NCBI RefSeq assembly: GCF_004803475.1
Contig: NZ_SRKY01000003.1
Location: forward strand, 124,001-188,000
Direction: 5' to 3'
Origin: Aliishimia ponticola
GTDB taxonomy: Bacteria; Pseudomonadota; Alphaproteobacteria; Rhodobacterales; Rhodobacteraceae
Length of the DNA: 64,000 bases
Shown: piece by piece, positions 16,547-25,595 of the stretch
Position numbering within the stretch: the stretch's first letter is position 1
Layout of the letters: every line of letters starts with the position of its first letter
Position numbers and translations under genes: made by a program
The notes under the pieces: model-generated
The model's input: the letters and a program-made list of their open reading frames with translations, nothing else
What the model was told of the DNA's origin: nothing
Databases searched by the model: none

Positions 16547-17527
16547 TCAAAGCTCCTTCACGAAGTCGAGGATCGCGCGGACCGCCGGTTCGGTCTGGCC
16601 CGGCGACAGAATATCCCCTGCCGTGACATGCGCAAACGGGTCGTCCTGCGGCCCAAGCCTGGGGGTGATCCGGCGGACAGGGCTGCGCCAGTCCTGCATC
16701 ATCTTCCGGGTTGCGGCGGCGTCCACGACCTGATCCGCGTCCGAGAACCAGAACAGCGCGGGCACATCTGTGCCCTCCATCTCCCCCCGTGCCACGGCAC
16801 GCACCAGTGCCGCCATCGGCATCAGCGCGACCGACGGGTATTGCGTCGTCCAATAGCGCGCCTGCCCGTCATTGGCGGGCGCAAAGCTGCGCGTTTGCCC
16901 AGCGACAAGCGGCACCCAATGGCGCGCGGCAGGAAAGGTCAGCAGCGGCGCGGCGGCGGAGTTCACCGCGAAATTGGGAGAGACGAAGACAACGCCCGCC
17001 ACATCCCGCGCGCCCGGCACATCCTGTTGCAAACCGCCCGTCATCAGCGTGGCCCCGGTGGAGGTCGCGATCACCAGCACCCGGTCGCCGACACGCTGCG
17101 CAACCGCAAGCGCTTCGGCCAGATCATCCGCCCAGCCCGCAACCCGCGCCTGCGCCATGGCATCGCCGCCGCGCCCATGCCCTTGCAGCCGGGTATAGAC
17201 GAGGTTCGCGCCCAGCGCCTTGGCCACATTATCCGGTACGGGACGGATTTCTTCGGAGGTCGCCGAGAACCCGTGGATGTAAAGCACGCTCCATCCCGTG
17301 GGCGTCCCGTCCGCGTCTGCCCAGACTATGCGCTTTTCGACGCCCGGCGTGATGTCGTCGAACCGGGCCTCGGACGCGGCGAAATAGGCGCTTGGATCGT
17401 CGCCCAGGCGGGCCGGATCGAAGGTCGTCACCAGCCGCGCGGACTCATAGGGGCCGAAGACCCATAGCCCGGCGCAGATCACTACCAGCAGTGCAAGCGC
17501 GCGGCCGATCCAGACCAGCGGCCTCAT
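16547..17527 (-). CDS. Membrane-anchored alpha/beta hydrolase
   Basis: A 326-residue alpha/beta hydrolase with an N-terminal hydrophobic anchor (VWIGRALALLVVICAGLWVFG, residues 5-25), so it is probably tethered to the inner membrane facing the periplasm. HGFSATSEEIRPV forms the oxyanion region and VIATSTGATLM holds the nucleophile in a T-S-T-G-A elbow rather than the commoner GxSxG. The C-terminal His would be in DPFAHVTAGD. It begins four bases inside the next hydrolase gene's end (ATGA overlap at 17524), so the two hydrolases are co-translated. Confidence 0.8.
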   Translation of the reverse strand: MRPLVWIGRALALLVVICAGLWVFGPYESARLVTTFDPARLGDDPSAYFAASEARFDDITPGVEKRIVWADADGTPTGWSVLYIHGFSATSEEIRPVPDNVAKALGANLVYTRLQGHGRGGDAMAQARVAGWADDLAEALAVAQRVGDRVLVIATSTGATLMTGGLQQDVPGARDVAGVVFVSPNFAVNSAAAPLLTFPAARHWVPLVAGQTRSFAPANDGQARYWTTQYPSVALMPMAALVRAVARGEMEGTDVPALFWFSDADQVVDAAATRKMMQDWRSPVRRITPRLGPQDDPFAHVTAGDILSPGQTEPAVRAILDFVKEL

Positions 17528-18264
17528 ATGCCCAGAACGTCGCTGACCGCCGCTTCGATCATGGCAAGGCAGCGCGGATCAGAGAACCGGTGATCCGCGT
17601 CCTTGACCAGCGTAAGGCGCATATCCTCGCAATCGGCGTGATCCAGAAGGCGCAGCGCGGTCTCGGTCGATACGGCGGTATCCGCGGTCCCTTGCAGACA
17701 GCGCACCGGGAACGGCAGCGCCAGCGGTGTGCGCAGAACCAGATGCGTGCGCCCGTCTTCGATCATACGTTTCGACACATGGTAGGGTTCCATGTAGTCG
17801 CTGGGCAGTTCGACATAGCCTTGGCTATCCAGCAGCGCCTTTTGCGCTTCGCTGAACCCCGCCCAATAGCCGTCTTCGGTAAAGTCGGGGGCAGCGGCGA
17901 TGGTCACAAGCCCGGCGATCCGGTTCGGACGTGCGCGCGCCAGCAGCAGCGATTGCCAGCCCCCCATCGAAGACCCGACAGGCACAACAGGGCCGGTGGT
18001 CAGGTTATCGATGGCGGCCAGCGTGTCTTGATGCCAATCGCCGATGCAGCCCTCTTCGAAGGTGCCAGAGCTTTCGCCATGCCCGGAATAGTCGAACCGC
18101 AGGAACGCGCGGCCCTGCGCCTTGGCCCATGCTTCCAGATGCACGGCCTTGGTGCCTTCCATGTCCGATTTCAGACCGCCCAGAAACACGATTGTCGGCC
18201 CCGCGCCTTCGGTCTTGTGATAGGCGATGCGCCGCCCCTCGGCGGTCTCGAAATAGTTGGGCAT
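17524..18264 (-). CDS. Alpha/beta hydrolase, ABHD10/acyl-thioesterase-like
   Basis: A 246-residue hydrolase starting MPNYFETAEGRRIAYHKTEG. FLGGLKSDMEGTKA near residue 30 and FLRFDYSGHGESSG are typical of the short bacterial ABHD10-like family, and the nucleophile is in VGSSMGGWQSL. The acid and His are in LQGTADTAV and DADHRFSDPR. The mammalian relative removes fatty acyl groups from proteins and glucuronides; the bacterial role is not established. It heads the minus-strand run of four small-enzyme genes and is preceded by a strong palindromic hairpin at 18289-18330. Confidence 0.8.
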   Translation of the reverse strand: MPNYFETAEGRRIAYHKTEGAGPTIVFLGGLKSDMEGTKAVHLEAWAKAQGRAFLRFDYSGHGESSGTFEEGCIGDWHQDTLAAIDNLTTGPVVPVGSSMGGWQSLLLARARPNRIAGLVTIAAAPDFTEDGYWAGFSEAQKALLDSQGYVELPSDYMEPYHVSKRMIEDGRTHLVLRTPLALPFPVRCLQGTADTAVSTETALRLLDHADCEDMRLTLVKDADHRFSDPRCLAMIEAAVSDVLGI

Positions 18265-18288
18265 TCAGGGCTCTCCCTTTGGTGGTCG

Positions 18289-18330
18289 GCGGCGCGCACC
18301 CGATGCGTCAGGGCATGGGGTGCGCGCCGC
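18289..18330. repeat. Perfect 13-bp inverted repeat between MFS and hydrolase genes
   Basis: GCGGCGCGCACCC (18289-18301) and GGGTGCGCGCCGC (18318-18330) are exact reverse complements separated by 16 bases. No T-run follows on either strand. It lies in a 161-base gap between two minus-strand genes and may separate their transcripts or be a REP-like element. Confidence 0.65.
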
Positions 18331-18425
18331 GGCGAATGGCGTGCGTTGCCGCCATATGGCCACGGGCAGAGCATGTCTTCAACCGCAGACTGATGCGGGA
18401 ACAAGTCGCCATGATCGGAGCGCGG

Positions 18426-19685
18426 TCAATCCCGCTGATCGGTGTCTTCGACCTCTGGCAGGGCTTGCGCCATCAGCACGGCTGCGGCGCAGATTGCGGC
18501 AAAGACGCAAAGCGACGTGACCGGCCCGGCAATCGCCGCCAGACCGCCCAGCACGCCCACGAGCAGCAGGCCAAGCCCGATCACCGTATTCGCCAGCGCC
18601 GCATAGGTGGAGCGTTGATCCTCGGGCGCCATATCCACGAGATAGGTGGACCGCCCCTGCCGGACGCCTTGATAGGCGATCATCAGCACGAACAGCGACA
18701 CCGGCATGGCCCAAACCTGTCCAGCCACACCAAGCCATGACAGCGTGACTGCCAGCATCATCGCCGCCGCGCCCAGCAGCGCCGACAGTCGCAGCACACG
18801 GCGTGACGACTGATCCGCCAGACGTCCCCAGGCATAGGAGGCCACGAAAGAGGCCGCGCTGGAGGCGAGCAGCATGAAGCCAAGCGCAGACAGGGCCTCT
18901 TGCCCCGACTGGCTGGCCAGCATGACGATATAGGGCGGGGCCAGCGCCGTTGGCAGCAGCAGGCTGCGCACAACGATGAATCGCCGCAAGGTGCTGTCCT
19001 CGCGCAGCGGCGTCAGGTCGATGGCGGATTGGTCTTCTTGCGTGTCAGAGGCGTCTTCTTCCAACCCGCGAAAGGTCAGCGCTGCCGCGACCCACAGGCA
19101 GGCGGCCAAGGCGATGGCGGCGATCAGGAAACCCTTGTTCTGGGCGACGCCCGCGATGAGCAGCCCGGCAAAGGCCAGCCCGGCCACCGACGCCGCGGAC
19201 CCGGCAAAGCCGGTAATCGCGCCGCGACGGGTTTTCTCAACCGTCTTGCCAAGGATGTCCTTGAAGGACACCGAACAGGCCGCCCGGCTGATTGCGAGGC
19301 CAGCAAGCGCCGCGCAGATGGCGATCCCTGCCGCCAGCCCTTCAAGGGTCAGGGCGAATACGGCGATCAACGCCGCGAAGATCCCCTGCCCCGCCGCACC
19401 GGCGACCCAAGCCCATTTGCGAAACCGCATCCGCTCCACCCGGCCCGCAAGGAAAATTTGCGGCAACAGCGCCCCGGCCTCGCGGATGGGTACCAGCAGG
19501 CCCGAAACCGAGGACGGCGCGCCCAGTGCCCCGACAAGCCAGGTCAGCACGAGCTTTGGATCGATCAGGCTGTCCGCGACTTTTGACAGCGTCAGGCTGA
19601 CAGTGTGGCGCAGCCCATTCCGGCTTTCTTCGGCATCCGCCCGGCTGCCTGCAAGATGTTCGAACGTCGATTGTGAATCGGCCAT
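18426..19685 (-). CDS. Major facilitator superfamily transporter
   Basis: A 419-residue polytopic membrane protein with about 12 hydrophobic segments, for example AAGQGIFAALIAVFALTLEGL and VWAMPVSLFVLMIAYQGVRQ. The first loop motif of the family is degenerate, as in exporters of the YjmB/putative-MFS type, and a long acidic cytoplasmic stretch (EEDASDTQEDQSAI) separates the two halves. Substrate cannot be inferred. It is flanked by a small conserved hypothetical gene and by the palindrome at 18289, so it may be transcribed alone. Confidence 0.82.
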   Translation of the reverse strand: MADSQSTFEHLAGSRADAEESRNGLRHTVSLTLSKVADSLIDPKLVLTWLVGALGAPSSVSGLLVPIREAGALLPQIFLAGRVERMRFRKWAWVAGAAGQGIFAALIAVFALTLEGLAAGIAICAALAGLAISRAACSVSFKDILGKTVEKTRRGAITGFAGSAASVAGLAFAGLLIAGVAQNKGFLIAAIALAACLWVAAALTFRGLEEDASDTQEDQSAIDLTPLREDSTLRRFIVVRSLLLPTALAPPYIVMLASQSGQEALSALGFMLLASSAASFVASYAWGRLADQSSRRVLRLSALLGAAAMMLAVTLSWLGVAGQVWAMPVSLFVLMIAYQGVRQGRSTYLVDMAPEDQRSTYAALANTVIGLGLLLVGVLGGLAAIAGPVTSLCVFAAICAAAVLMAQALPEVEDTDQRD

Positions 19686-19709
19686 AAGGGCCCCGTCTGG
19701 TTAAGGATG

Positions 19710-19934
19710 TTATCCTCCGACGTAGGGCGCGGTAGTGGGTCGGTAAAATTCTTTTTGGTTGTGCAGCCGTCCCAGAAGCTCCTGAATGTCGCTCAGATCG
19801 CTCTTAAGATCCTCGTCCGGTTGCGTCATTTCGCAAAGCTGATCGCACAGGGCCTGCTTTTGCGTATGCAGCGCGCTTTCGATCAGGTCCATGTCCTGCA
19901 CGGTCAGTTCAAAACGTGTGTTGGGTCGTGCCAT
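19710..19934 (-). CDS. Small hypothetical protein, 74 aa
   Basis: I do not recognise a named family. The protein is 74 residues and highly charged, largely helical in appearance: FELTVQDMDLIESALHTQKQAL followed by LCDQLCEMTQPDEDLKSDLSDIQELLGRLHNQKEFYRP. No signal peptide or membrane segment. ATG at 19934 has a good GAGGAG nine bases upstream; the longer frame to 20144 is unlikely because the added part is unstructured and contains that ribosome site. It precedes the MFS gene by 24 bases on the same strand, so the two may be co-transcribed. Confidence 0.65.
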   Translation of the reverse strand: MARPNTRFELTVQDMDLIESALHTQKQALCDQLCEMTQPDEDLKSDLSDIQELLGRLHNQKEFYRPTTAPYVGG

Positions 19935-20210
19935 TGGGGAACTCCTCTGCCAGTCGATCCTGGCCCGTGTTTCCGATAGTGAACATGGCCAATCTACGCG
20001 CAGGTGGGTTTCGCGCAACTCCGAAGGAGGCCCAGCAACCATCTGATTTCTCATGTTTATGATGAGCGATTTTGCAACAGCGCCTTCAGGTGTACAGATC
20101 CCCCCGCGCTGCACGGTCTTGACCTTCGCGCATGGCGCTGGCAAGGGTGCGGCACATCATGACCCGCAACCGGGCGCACATGTAGGCGCCAAACCGACGA
20201 GGAGGCCGAT

Positions 20211-22160
20211 ATGGCTCAAATCGCACTCACCCTTCCCGATCAATCCGTTCGCAATTACGACGCCGGCGTCACCCCTGCCGATGTGGCCGCGGATATTTCC
20301 AAATCGCTGGCGAAAAAAGCGATCAGCGCCACCGTGAATGGCGCCCATTGGGACCTGCAATGGCCGATCGACGCCGATGCGGATATCGCGATCCACACCA
20401 TGCAGGACGAAGTGCAGGCCAATGAATTGGTGCGGCACGACCTTGCGCATATCATGGCGCGCGCCGTGCAGGAAATCTGGCCGGACACCAAAGTGACCAT
20501 CGGCCCCGTGATCGAGAACGGCTGGTATTACGACTTCGACCGGGCCGAGCCGTTCACGCCCGAGGATTTGGGGCTGATCGAGAAGAAGATGAAAGAGATC
20601 ATCAATCTTCGCGATCCGGTCCGCACCGAAATCTGGCCGCGCGAGAAGGCGATCAAGCATTATCAGGACCTGAACGAGCCCTATAAGGTCGAGTTGATCG
20701 AAGCCATTCCGGGCGATGAGCCGCTGCGCATGTATTGGCATGGCGACTGGCAAGACCTGTGCCGTGGGCCCCACTTGCAACATACCGGGCAGGTTCCGGC
20801 CGATGCGTTCCGCCTGATGTCCATTGCCGGGGCCTATTGGCGTGGCGATTCCAACCGGGCGATGCTGCAACGGATTTATGGCGTGGCCTTCACAGGCAAG
20901 GAAAAGCTGAAAGCCTATCTCAACTTCCTTGAAGAGGCGGAAAAGCGCGATCACCGCAAGCTGGGCCGCGAGATGAACCTGTTCCACATGCAGGAAGAAG
21001 CGCCGGGCCAGATCTTTTGGCACCCCAATGGCTGGACGGTGTACACCGAGCTTCAGGATTACATGCGTCGCCAGCAGCGCAAGGGCGGCTATGTGGAGGT
21101 CAACACCCCGCAGGTCGTGGACCGCAAGCTTTGGGAAGCGTCGGGCCACTGGGACAAGTATCAGGAAAACATGTTCATCGTCGAAGTCGACGAGGAACAC
21201 GCCCGCGAAAAGGCGATCAACGCGCTCAAGCCGATGAACTGCCCCTGCCACGTGCAGATCTTCAATCAGGGGATCAAGTCCTACCGTGATCTGCCGCTGC
21301 GCATGGCGGAATTCGGATCCTGCGCGCGGTATGAGCCGTCGGGCGCGCTGCATGGCATCATGCGGGTGCGCGGCTTTACGCAGGATGACGGGCATATCTT
21401 CTCCACCGAAGAGCAGATCGGCGAAGAATGTCAGCGCTTCATCGATTTCCTGTCGAATATCTATCGCGACCTTGGCTTCGAGAAGTTCGACATTCTGTTC
21501 TCTGACCGTCCCGAAAAACGGTCGGGCAGCGATGAAGTCTGGGACAAGGCGGAAAGCGCATTGCTGGAAGCCACCCGTGCGGCAGGGATCGAACCGATCA
21601 TGAACCCCGGCGAAGGCGCGTTCTATGGACCCAAGCTGGAATTCAGCCTGACCGACGCGATTGGCCGGGTCTGGCAATGCGGCACGTTCCAAGTGGATTT
21701 CGTGCTGCCCGAGCGGCTGGATGCGACCTATATCGGCGCGGATGGTGCCAAGCACCGTCCGGTCATGCTGCACCGCGCCACCCTTGGCTCTTTCGAGCGC
21801 TTCATCGGCATTCTGATCGAAGAGCACGCCGGCAAGCTGCCCTTCTGGCTGGCCCCGCGTCAGGTCGTCGTCGCCTCGATCACCTCCGAGGCGGATGATT
21901 ACGTGAACGAGGTCGTGGCGGCGCTGAAGGCAAAAGGCGTCCGGGCCGAGGCAGATACCCGCAACGAAAAGATCAACTACAAGGTGCGGGAACACAGCCT
22001 TGGCAAAGTTCCGGTCATTCTGGCTGTCGGCCACCGCGAGGTTGAGGAGCGCACCGTCTCTGTCCGTCGTTTGGGCGAGAAACAGACCTCTGTTCAGGGG
22101 CTGGACGCTGTAACACAGGAACTTGCGCAGGCGGCCCTGCCCCCTGACATGGTGCAATAA
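20211..22160 (+). CDS. thrS: Threonyl-tRNA synthetase
   Basis: A 649-residue class II aminoacyl-tRNA synthetase that charges tRNA-Thr. Domains in order: N-terminal TGS domain (residues about 1-60), the SAD/editing domain with the HxxxH-type site in [14 protein letters not shown] and later a Cys-containing PHLQHTG region, the class II catalytic core (motif 2 [22 protein letters not shown]; zinc-binding MNCPCHV), and the C-terminal anticodon-binding domain from about residue 545. Length matches bacterial ThrRS. ATG at 20211 has GAGGAGG upstream. The 275-base upstream gap shows no T-box, as expected for a Gram-negative. Confidence 0.97.
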   Translation: MAQIALTLPDQSVRNYDAGVTPADVAADISKSLAKKAISATVNGAHWDLQWPIDADADIAIHTMQDEVQANELVRHDLAHIMARAVQEIWPDTKVTIGPVIENGWYYDFDRAEPFTPEDLGLIEKKMKEIINLRDPVRTEIWPREKAIKHYQDLNEPYKVELIEAIPGDEPLRMYWHGDWQDLCRGPHLQHTGQVPADAFRLMSIAGAYWRGDSNRAMLQRIYGVAFTGKEKLKAYLNFLEEAEKRDHRKLGREMNLFHMQEEAPGQIFWHPNGWTVYTELQDYMRRQQRKGGYVEVNTPQVVDRKLWEASGHWDKYQENMFIVEVDEEHAREKAINALKPMNCPCHVQIFNQGIKSYRDLPLRMAEFGSCARYEPSGALHGIMRVRGFTQDDGHIFSTEEQIGEECQRFIDFLSNIYRDLGFEKFDILFSDRPEKRSGSDEVWDKAESALLEATRAAGIEPIMNPGEGAFYGPKLEFSLTDAIGRVWQCGTFQVDFVLPERLDATYIGADGAKHRPVMLHRATLGSFERFIGILIEEHAGKLPFWLAPRQVVVASITSEADDYVNEVVAALKAKGVRAEADTRNEKINYKVREHSLGKVPVILAVGHREVEERTVSVRRLGEKQTSVQGLDAVTQELAQAALPPDMVQ

Positions 22161-22357
22161 ACCCACGATTCCGCGCTTCGCCGATTGTAACATTTCCGGC
22201 GGAGCGCAACACAAGCCATTGAAAACGCTCAATACACAGATCACGAAACGGGCCGCCCGGCTAACACGCGCGTGACCCACGATCCTGTGAGTGGCACGTT
22301 AAGGTGCGAATGGTAATGTTCTTCTCATAGACACCATCGACTGATGAGGAGACCAAC

Positions 22358-22663
22358 ATGACCACCACAGTGAAGACAGTCGCCATCGCATCGGCCTTCG
22401 CCGCCGCATTCGCAGGGACAACCGCGACAACCGCAGAAGCGGCCAGCAAGGAAAAATGCTACGGCGTTTCGCTGGCAGGCCAGAACGATTGCGCCGCCGG
22501 TCCGGGCACGACCTGCGCAGGCACATCCGTCACCGATTATCAGGGCAACGCATGGACGCTGGTCGACTCCGGCACATGCGACAGCATCGAGCTGCCCTCC
22601 ATGGCAGACGGCACCGAACGCAAAGGCTCGCTTGAGCCGCTTGAGCGGGACCTGCCCGCTTGA
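22358..22663 (+). CDS. bufA1: Bufferin-type RiPP precursor (DUF2282), BufA1
   Basis: A 101-residue exported precursor peptide of the bufferin class. A classical signal peptide ends near residue 28 (TATTAEA), and the mature part holds four cysteines at positions 34, 45, 53 and 74 in the contexts [21 protein letters not shown] and GTCDSI. In Caulobacter the homologous peptide is modified by BufB with BufC, the central cysteines becoming thiooxazoles, and binds copper in the periplasm. ATG at 22358 follows GAGGAGACCAAC. The gene is followed by a stable hairpin and then bufB, bufC and a DoxX gene. Family and modification chemistry are established knowledge; copper buffering here is inferred from conservation. 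Confidence 0.9.
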   Translation: MTTTVKTVAIASAFAAAFAGTTATTAEAASKEKCYGVSLAGQNDCAAGPGTTCAGTSVTDYQGNAWTLVDSGTCDSIELPSMADGTERKGSLEPLERDLPA

Positions 22664-22681
22664 TCCCGACACACAACCTGT

Positions 22682-22703
22682 AGGGTGCGCTTCAGCGCAC
22701 CCT
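22682..22703. repeat. Intercistronic hairpin between bufA1 and bufB
   Basis: AGGGTGCGC-TTCA-GCGCACCCT is a perfect 9-bp stem with a tetraloop in the 56-base gap. Without a T-run it may protect the bufA1 3' end or partly terminate, giving more precursor than enzyme. The left arm sits in TGTAGGGTGCGC, a REP-like sequence related to the one at 1265. Confidence 0.7.
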
Positions 22704-22719
22704 GCTTGAGGGCCAGACC

Positions 22720-23583
22720 ATGCTTGACCGTTCGCCACGTTTCGACCAACTGCCCGCAATGCCAGGGATTGGCTACAAACCGCAGCATTTCGCGGACATC
22801 ATGGAAGATGCCCGCCCGGTCACATGGCTGGAAATCCATGCGGAAAACTATATGGGCGATGGCGGGCGGCCCCTGGCGCAATTGCGCGCCCTAAGCGAAC
22901 GCTTTCCCATTTCCGTTCACGGCGTCGGCCTGTCCATCGGTGGCGCAGGCGCGCTTGATACCGAACATCTGGCCCGTCTGAAGCACCTGTGCGGCTGGCT
23001 GCAACCTGCGAGCTTTTCTGAACATCTCGCATGGTCGACCCACGGGGCGGAGTTTCTCAACGACCTTCTTCCCCTGCCCTATACCGATGCCACACTGGCC
23101 CGCGTTGCCGCGCATATCGATCAGGTGCAGGACACGCTCGGACGCAAGATGCTGCTTGAGAACCCGTCGAGCTACCTCGCGTTCGCGGAAAGTACGTGGG
23201 AAGAAACCGAATTTCTGGCGGAGCTGACACGCCGGACGGGCTGCGGATTGCTGCTTGATATCAACAACGTCTTCATCTCTGCCACCAATCTTGGCACCTC
23301 GCCGCAGGCCTATATCGACGCCTACCCGCTTGACGCCGTTGGCGAAATCCACCTTGGCGGCCATGACGAGGATGAGGATAGCGAGGGGCGCCCGCTGCTG
23401 ATCGACAGCCATGGGCGCGAAATCGCAGACCCGGTCTGGGCGCTGCTGGATTACACGCTGGCGCGCTGCGGCGCGAAGCCTGTGCTGGTTGAATGGGACA
23501 CGGATGTGCCTGACTGGCCCGTCTTGGCGGCGGAAGCCTGCCGCGCGGCCACTGCGCTTGATCGCATCGCCGCCGCCCAATGA
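22720..23583 (+). CDS. bufB: MNIO-family (DUF692) multinuclear iron oxidase, BufB
   Basis: A 287-residue TIM-barrel enzyme of the MNIO (DUF692) family, which uses a mixed-valent iron centre to modify cysteines in RiPP precursors. Candidate iron ligands are seen in conserved contexts: [40 protein letters not shown] and LVEWDTDVP. The start [10 protein letters not shown] is characteristic of the family. It follows the precursor gene by 56 bases and overlaps bufC by four bases (ATGA), matching the coupling expected for a BufB-BufC complex that acts in the cytoplasm before the peptide is exported. Confidence 0.92.
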   Translation: MLDRSPRFDQLPAMPGIGYKPQHFADIMEDARPVTWLEIHAENYMGDGGRPLAQLRALSERFPISVHGVGLSIGGAGALDTEHLARLKHLCGWLQPASFSEHLAWSTHGAEFLNDLLPLPYTDATLARVAAHIDQVQDTLGRKMLLENPSSYLAFAESTWEETEFLAELTRRTGCGLLLDINNVFISATNLGTSPQAYIDAYPLDAVGEIHLGGHDEDEDSEGRPLLIDSHGREIADPVWALLDYTLARCGAKPVLVEWDTDVPDWPVLAAEACRAATALDRIAAAQ

Positions 23584-24317
23584 CCGATCAAACAGAATTT
23601 CGCGCCGCGCTTCTGGACGCGCGCCAGCCCGTGCCAGACGGGTTGTTGGATGGCCATGGTGGCGGCGCGGGCAAACGATTTTCCGTCTATCGCAACAATG
23701 TCGCCGTCTCTTTGACCGAAGCCTTGCAGACAGGCTTCCCGGTGTTGCGCAAACTTCTGGGTCTGGGCAATTTCGACCAACTGGCGGGGCTGTACCTGCG
23801 GGCGCATCCCCCTGCATCGCCACTGATGATGCATTACGGCGCGCAGATGCCCGCCTTTCTGGAAGGTTTCGCACCGCTGCAACATATCGGTTACCTGCCG
23901 GATATTGCGCGGCTCGAGCTCGCCATCCGGGCAAGTTACCACGCGGCGGATGCCGATCCGATGGATGCCGCGAAGCTCGCCGCGATCCCGGCAGAGACCT
24001 TGAGCACCGCACGCCTGCAATTTGCCCCGGCGTTGAAACTGGTGCGCTCGCCTTGGCCACTTTTCGACATCTGGCGTTTCAACAGCGAAGCGGGCGCGCC
24101 AAAGCCGCAAGCGGTGCCGCAACCCGTGCTGATCACCCGCCCGGAATTTGACCCGATCCCCGCCCCGCTGACGCTGGCCGAGGCGGAATGCCTCGCCGCG
24201 CTTCTGGAAGGCGTGCGGCTGGACCATGCCCTTGCCGCGGCCACTGGCCCGCTGGACCTGACCGACCTGCTGTCCCGGCTGGTGCGCGGCCAGGCAATTA
24301 CCGACATCCAAACCTAA
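23580..24317 (+). CDS. bufC: BufC-type MNIO partner protein (DUF2063 DNA-binding-like domain)
   Basis: A 245-residue protein with the N-terminal DUF2063 segment [29 protein letters not shown] (residues about 32-60), the hallmark of MNIO partner proteins. In characterised bufferin systems this partner presents the precursor to BufB through a RiPP recognition element-like domain, rather than binding DNA as the old annotation implied. The C-terminal half contains [15 protein letters not shown]. Its start overlaps the end of bufB by four bases, and the DoxX gene follows 12 bases later, so all four genes form one operon. Confidence 0.88.
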   Translation: MTDQTEFRAALLDARQPVPDGLLDGHGGGAGKRFSVYRNNVAVSLTEALQTGFPVLRKLLGLGNFDQLAGLYLRAHPPASPLMMHYGAQMPAFLEGFAPLQHIGYLPDIARLELAIRASYHAADADPMDAAKLAAIPAETLSTARLQFAPALKLVRSPWPLFDIWRFNSEAGAPKPQAVPQPVLITRPEFDPIPAPLTLAEAECLAALLEGVRLDHALAAATGPLDLTDLLSRLVRGQAITDIQT

Positions 24318-24329
24318 AGGAAAAAGCCA

Positions 24330-24845
24330 ATGCGCGTCCTGATCACTGCCCATAATGACATTTTTGACCGGCTGGAGCGCGTTCCCTCTTTGCTGCCGAC
24401 GCTGGCGCGGGTGGTCTTTGCGCTCGTCTTCCTGATGTATTTCCTGAATTCCGCCATGACCAAGGTGGATGGGTCGATTTTCACCCCCTCTTTCAACGCT
24501 TTTGCGCAGATCCTGCCCAAAGCGGCAGAGGCCGTGTCTTATGACACCTCGCAACTGACCGGGCTGCAAAGCCTGATCATCGTGGCTGGCACCATTGGCG
24601 AATTCGTCTTGCCTGTATTGGTCGTGATTGGCCTGCTGACGCGGCTGGCGGCGCTTGGCATGATCGGCTTCGTCGCGGTGCAAACCTTGGTGGATGTGAC
24701 CGGCCATGGTGCGGCCTTGGGCGGATGGCTCGACAACACTGTGGGCCTGCTGGACCAACGGACGCTGTGGGTGTTCCTCTTTGCGGTGATCGTCATCACC
24801 GGGCCGGGCAAGCTGTCTGTCGACCGGCTGCTTGGCCTGCGTTAA
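24330..24845 (+). CDS. DoxX-family membrane protein of the bufferin operon
   Basis: A 171-residue inner-membrane protein with four hydrophobic segments (VVFALVFLMYFLNSAMTKV, LQSLIIVAGTIGEFVLPVLVVIGLL, LAALGMIGFVAVQTLV and LWVFLFAVIVITGPG) typical of DoxX/DoxD-like proteins. The intramembrane GTIGEFVLPV glutamate matches the family. DoxX proteins are frequent last genes of bufferin operons; proposed roles include a thiol/redox function at the membrane, but none is proved. It lies 12 bases after bufC and converges on the ArsC-like gene, ending the operon. Confidence 0.87.
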   Translation: MRVLITAHNDIFDRLERVPSLLPTLARVVFALVFLMYFLNSAMTKVDGSIFTPSFNAFAQILPKAAEAVSYDTSQLTGLQSLIIVAGTIGEFVLPVLVVIGLLTRLAALGMIGFVAVQTLVDVTGHGAALGGWLDNTVGLLDQRTLWVFLFAVIVITGPGKLSVDRLLGLR

Positions 24846-24851
24846 GCGCCG

Positions 24852-25166
24852 TCACAGGACAAGGGCGGCCTGAACGTCCTTGGTCCATCCCAGATACATC
24901 TGATCGCCCGCTTGAATGAGCGGGCGTTTCATCAAGGCCGGAAAGGCGCGCAGCTGCGCATCGGGGGCCATCGCACGGTCTTCATCGCTCATTCCGCGCC
25001 ACGTGGTTGACCGCGTATTCACCAAATCCGTCCCGAACCGGTCCAGCGCAGAGGCCAGAACCGCATCCGGCAACGGCACCTCGCGCACATCGACGAATTC
25101 CGCCTCTGGCAGCGCCTTGCGCGCTTTGCGGCAGGTATCACATGTTTTCAAACCAAATATCTGCAT
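24852..25166 (-). CDS. ArsC/Spx-family thioredoxin-fold protein
   Basis: A 104-residue ArsC/Spx/YffB-type protein. It begins MQIFGLKTCDTCRKARKALPE with the redox CxxC (Cys10 and Cys13) on the first loop, and continues with VDVREVPLPD and the terminal RPLIQAGDQMYLGW segment containing the conserved RPLI. Members include glutathione-dependent arsenate reductases and uncharacterised YffB-like proteins; no ars genes are nearby, so YffB-like is more likely. I chose ATG at 25166 because GGGAG lies five bases upstream; the ATG at 25178 is possible. It converges with DoxX, with 6 bases between stops. Confidence 0.83.
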   Translation of the reverse strand: MQIFGLKTCDTCRKARKALPEAEFVDVREVPLPDAVLASALDRFGTDLVNTRSTTWRGMSDEDRAMAPDAQLRAFPALMKRPLIQAGDQMYLGWTKDVQAALVL

Positions 25167-25361
25167 TCCCGCTCCCATCGCCTTTGCCCGATTTTCAAGG
25201 TGTTCAGCCTTGATTTCATCCTTAACCGGACGATTTACATAAATGTGACGGTGATGGAAACGGCCAGAGAGCACGGCACTTCCGGATGCGTCACGGACAT
25301 CTCGCGCGGCTTTTACCAGGGCCGCGGCATTGGTTTGACGGCATCAAGGAGCACGGGAACT

Positions 25362-25568
25362 ATGCCACAGGGCACCGTGAAGTGGTTCAACACCACAAAA
25401 GGATATGGGTTCATCGCGCCGGACGAAGGCGGCAAGGATGTGTTTGTTCACATCTCGGCGGTTGAAAAATCGGGCCTGACCGGACTTGCGGACGATCAGA
25501 AGGTCAGTTTTGACCTGAGTGAAAGCCGCGATGGGCGCACAATGGCGATCAATCTCAAGGCGTTATGA
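25362..25568 (+). CDS. Cold-shock domain protein
   Basis: A 68-residue single cold-shock domain that binds single-stranded RNA or DNA. RNP1 (KGYGFI) and RNP2 (VFVHIS) are both intact within GTVKWFNTTKGYGFIAPDEGG and DVFVHISAVEKSG. ATG at 25362 has AAGGAG ten bases upstream; the upstream in-frame ATG at 25200 would be an implausible 54-residue extension. The roughly 190-base stretch before it is probably partly an untranslated leader, common for cold-shock genes, although I see no named RNA structure in it. Confidence 0.92.
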   Translation: MPQGTVKWFNTTKGYGFIAPDEGGKDVFVHISAVEKSGLTGLADDQKVSFDLSESRDGRTMAINLKAL

Positions 25569-25595
25569 CCGCGCCTTAAGGCTGCGACGCAGGTT

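Noticed and set aside
20157-22280. A 707-codon minus-strand open frame opposite thrS
   Set aside because: thrS is certain from its motifs; the opposite frame is a GC-rich codon shadow.
22161-22357. ECF-sigma-type promoter for the bufferin operon, as reported for Caulobacter
   Set aside because: GAAAAC and CGAA elements about 17 bases apart occur near 22220-22250, but the match to a GTAACC/CGAA-type consensus is too poor to call.
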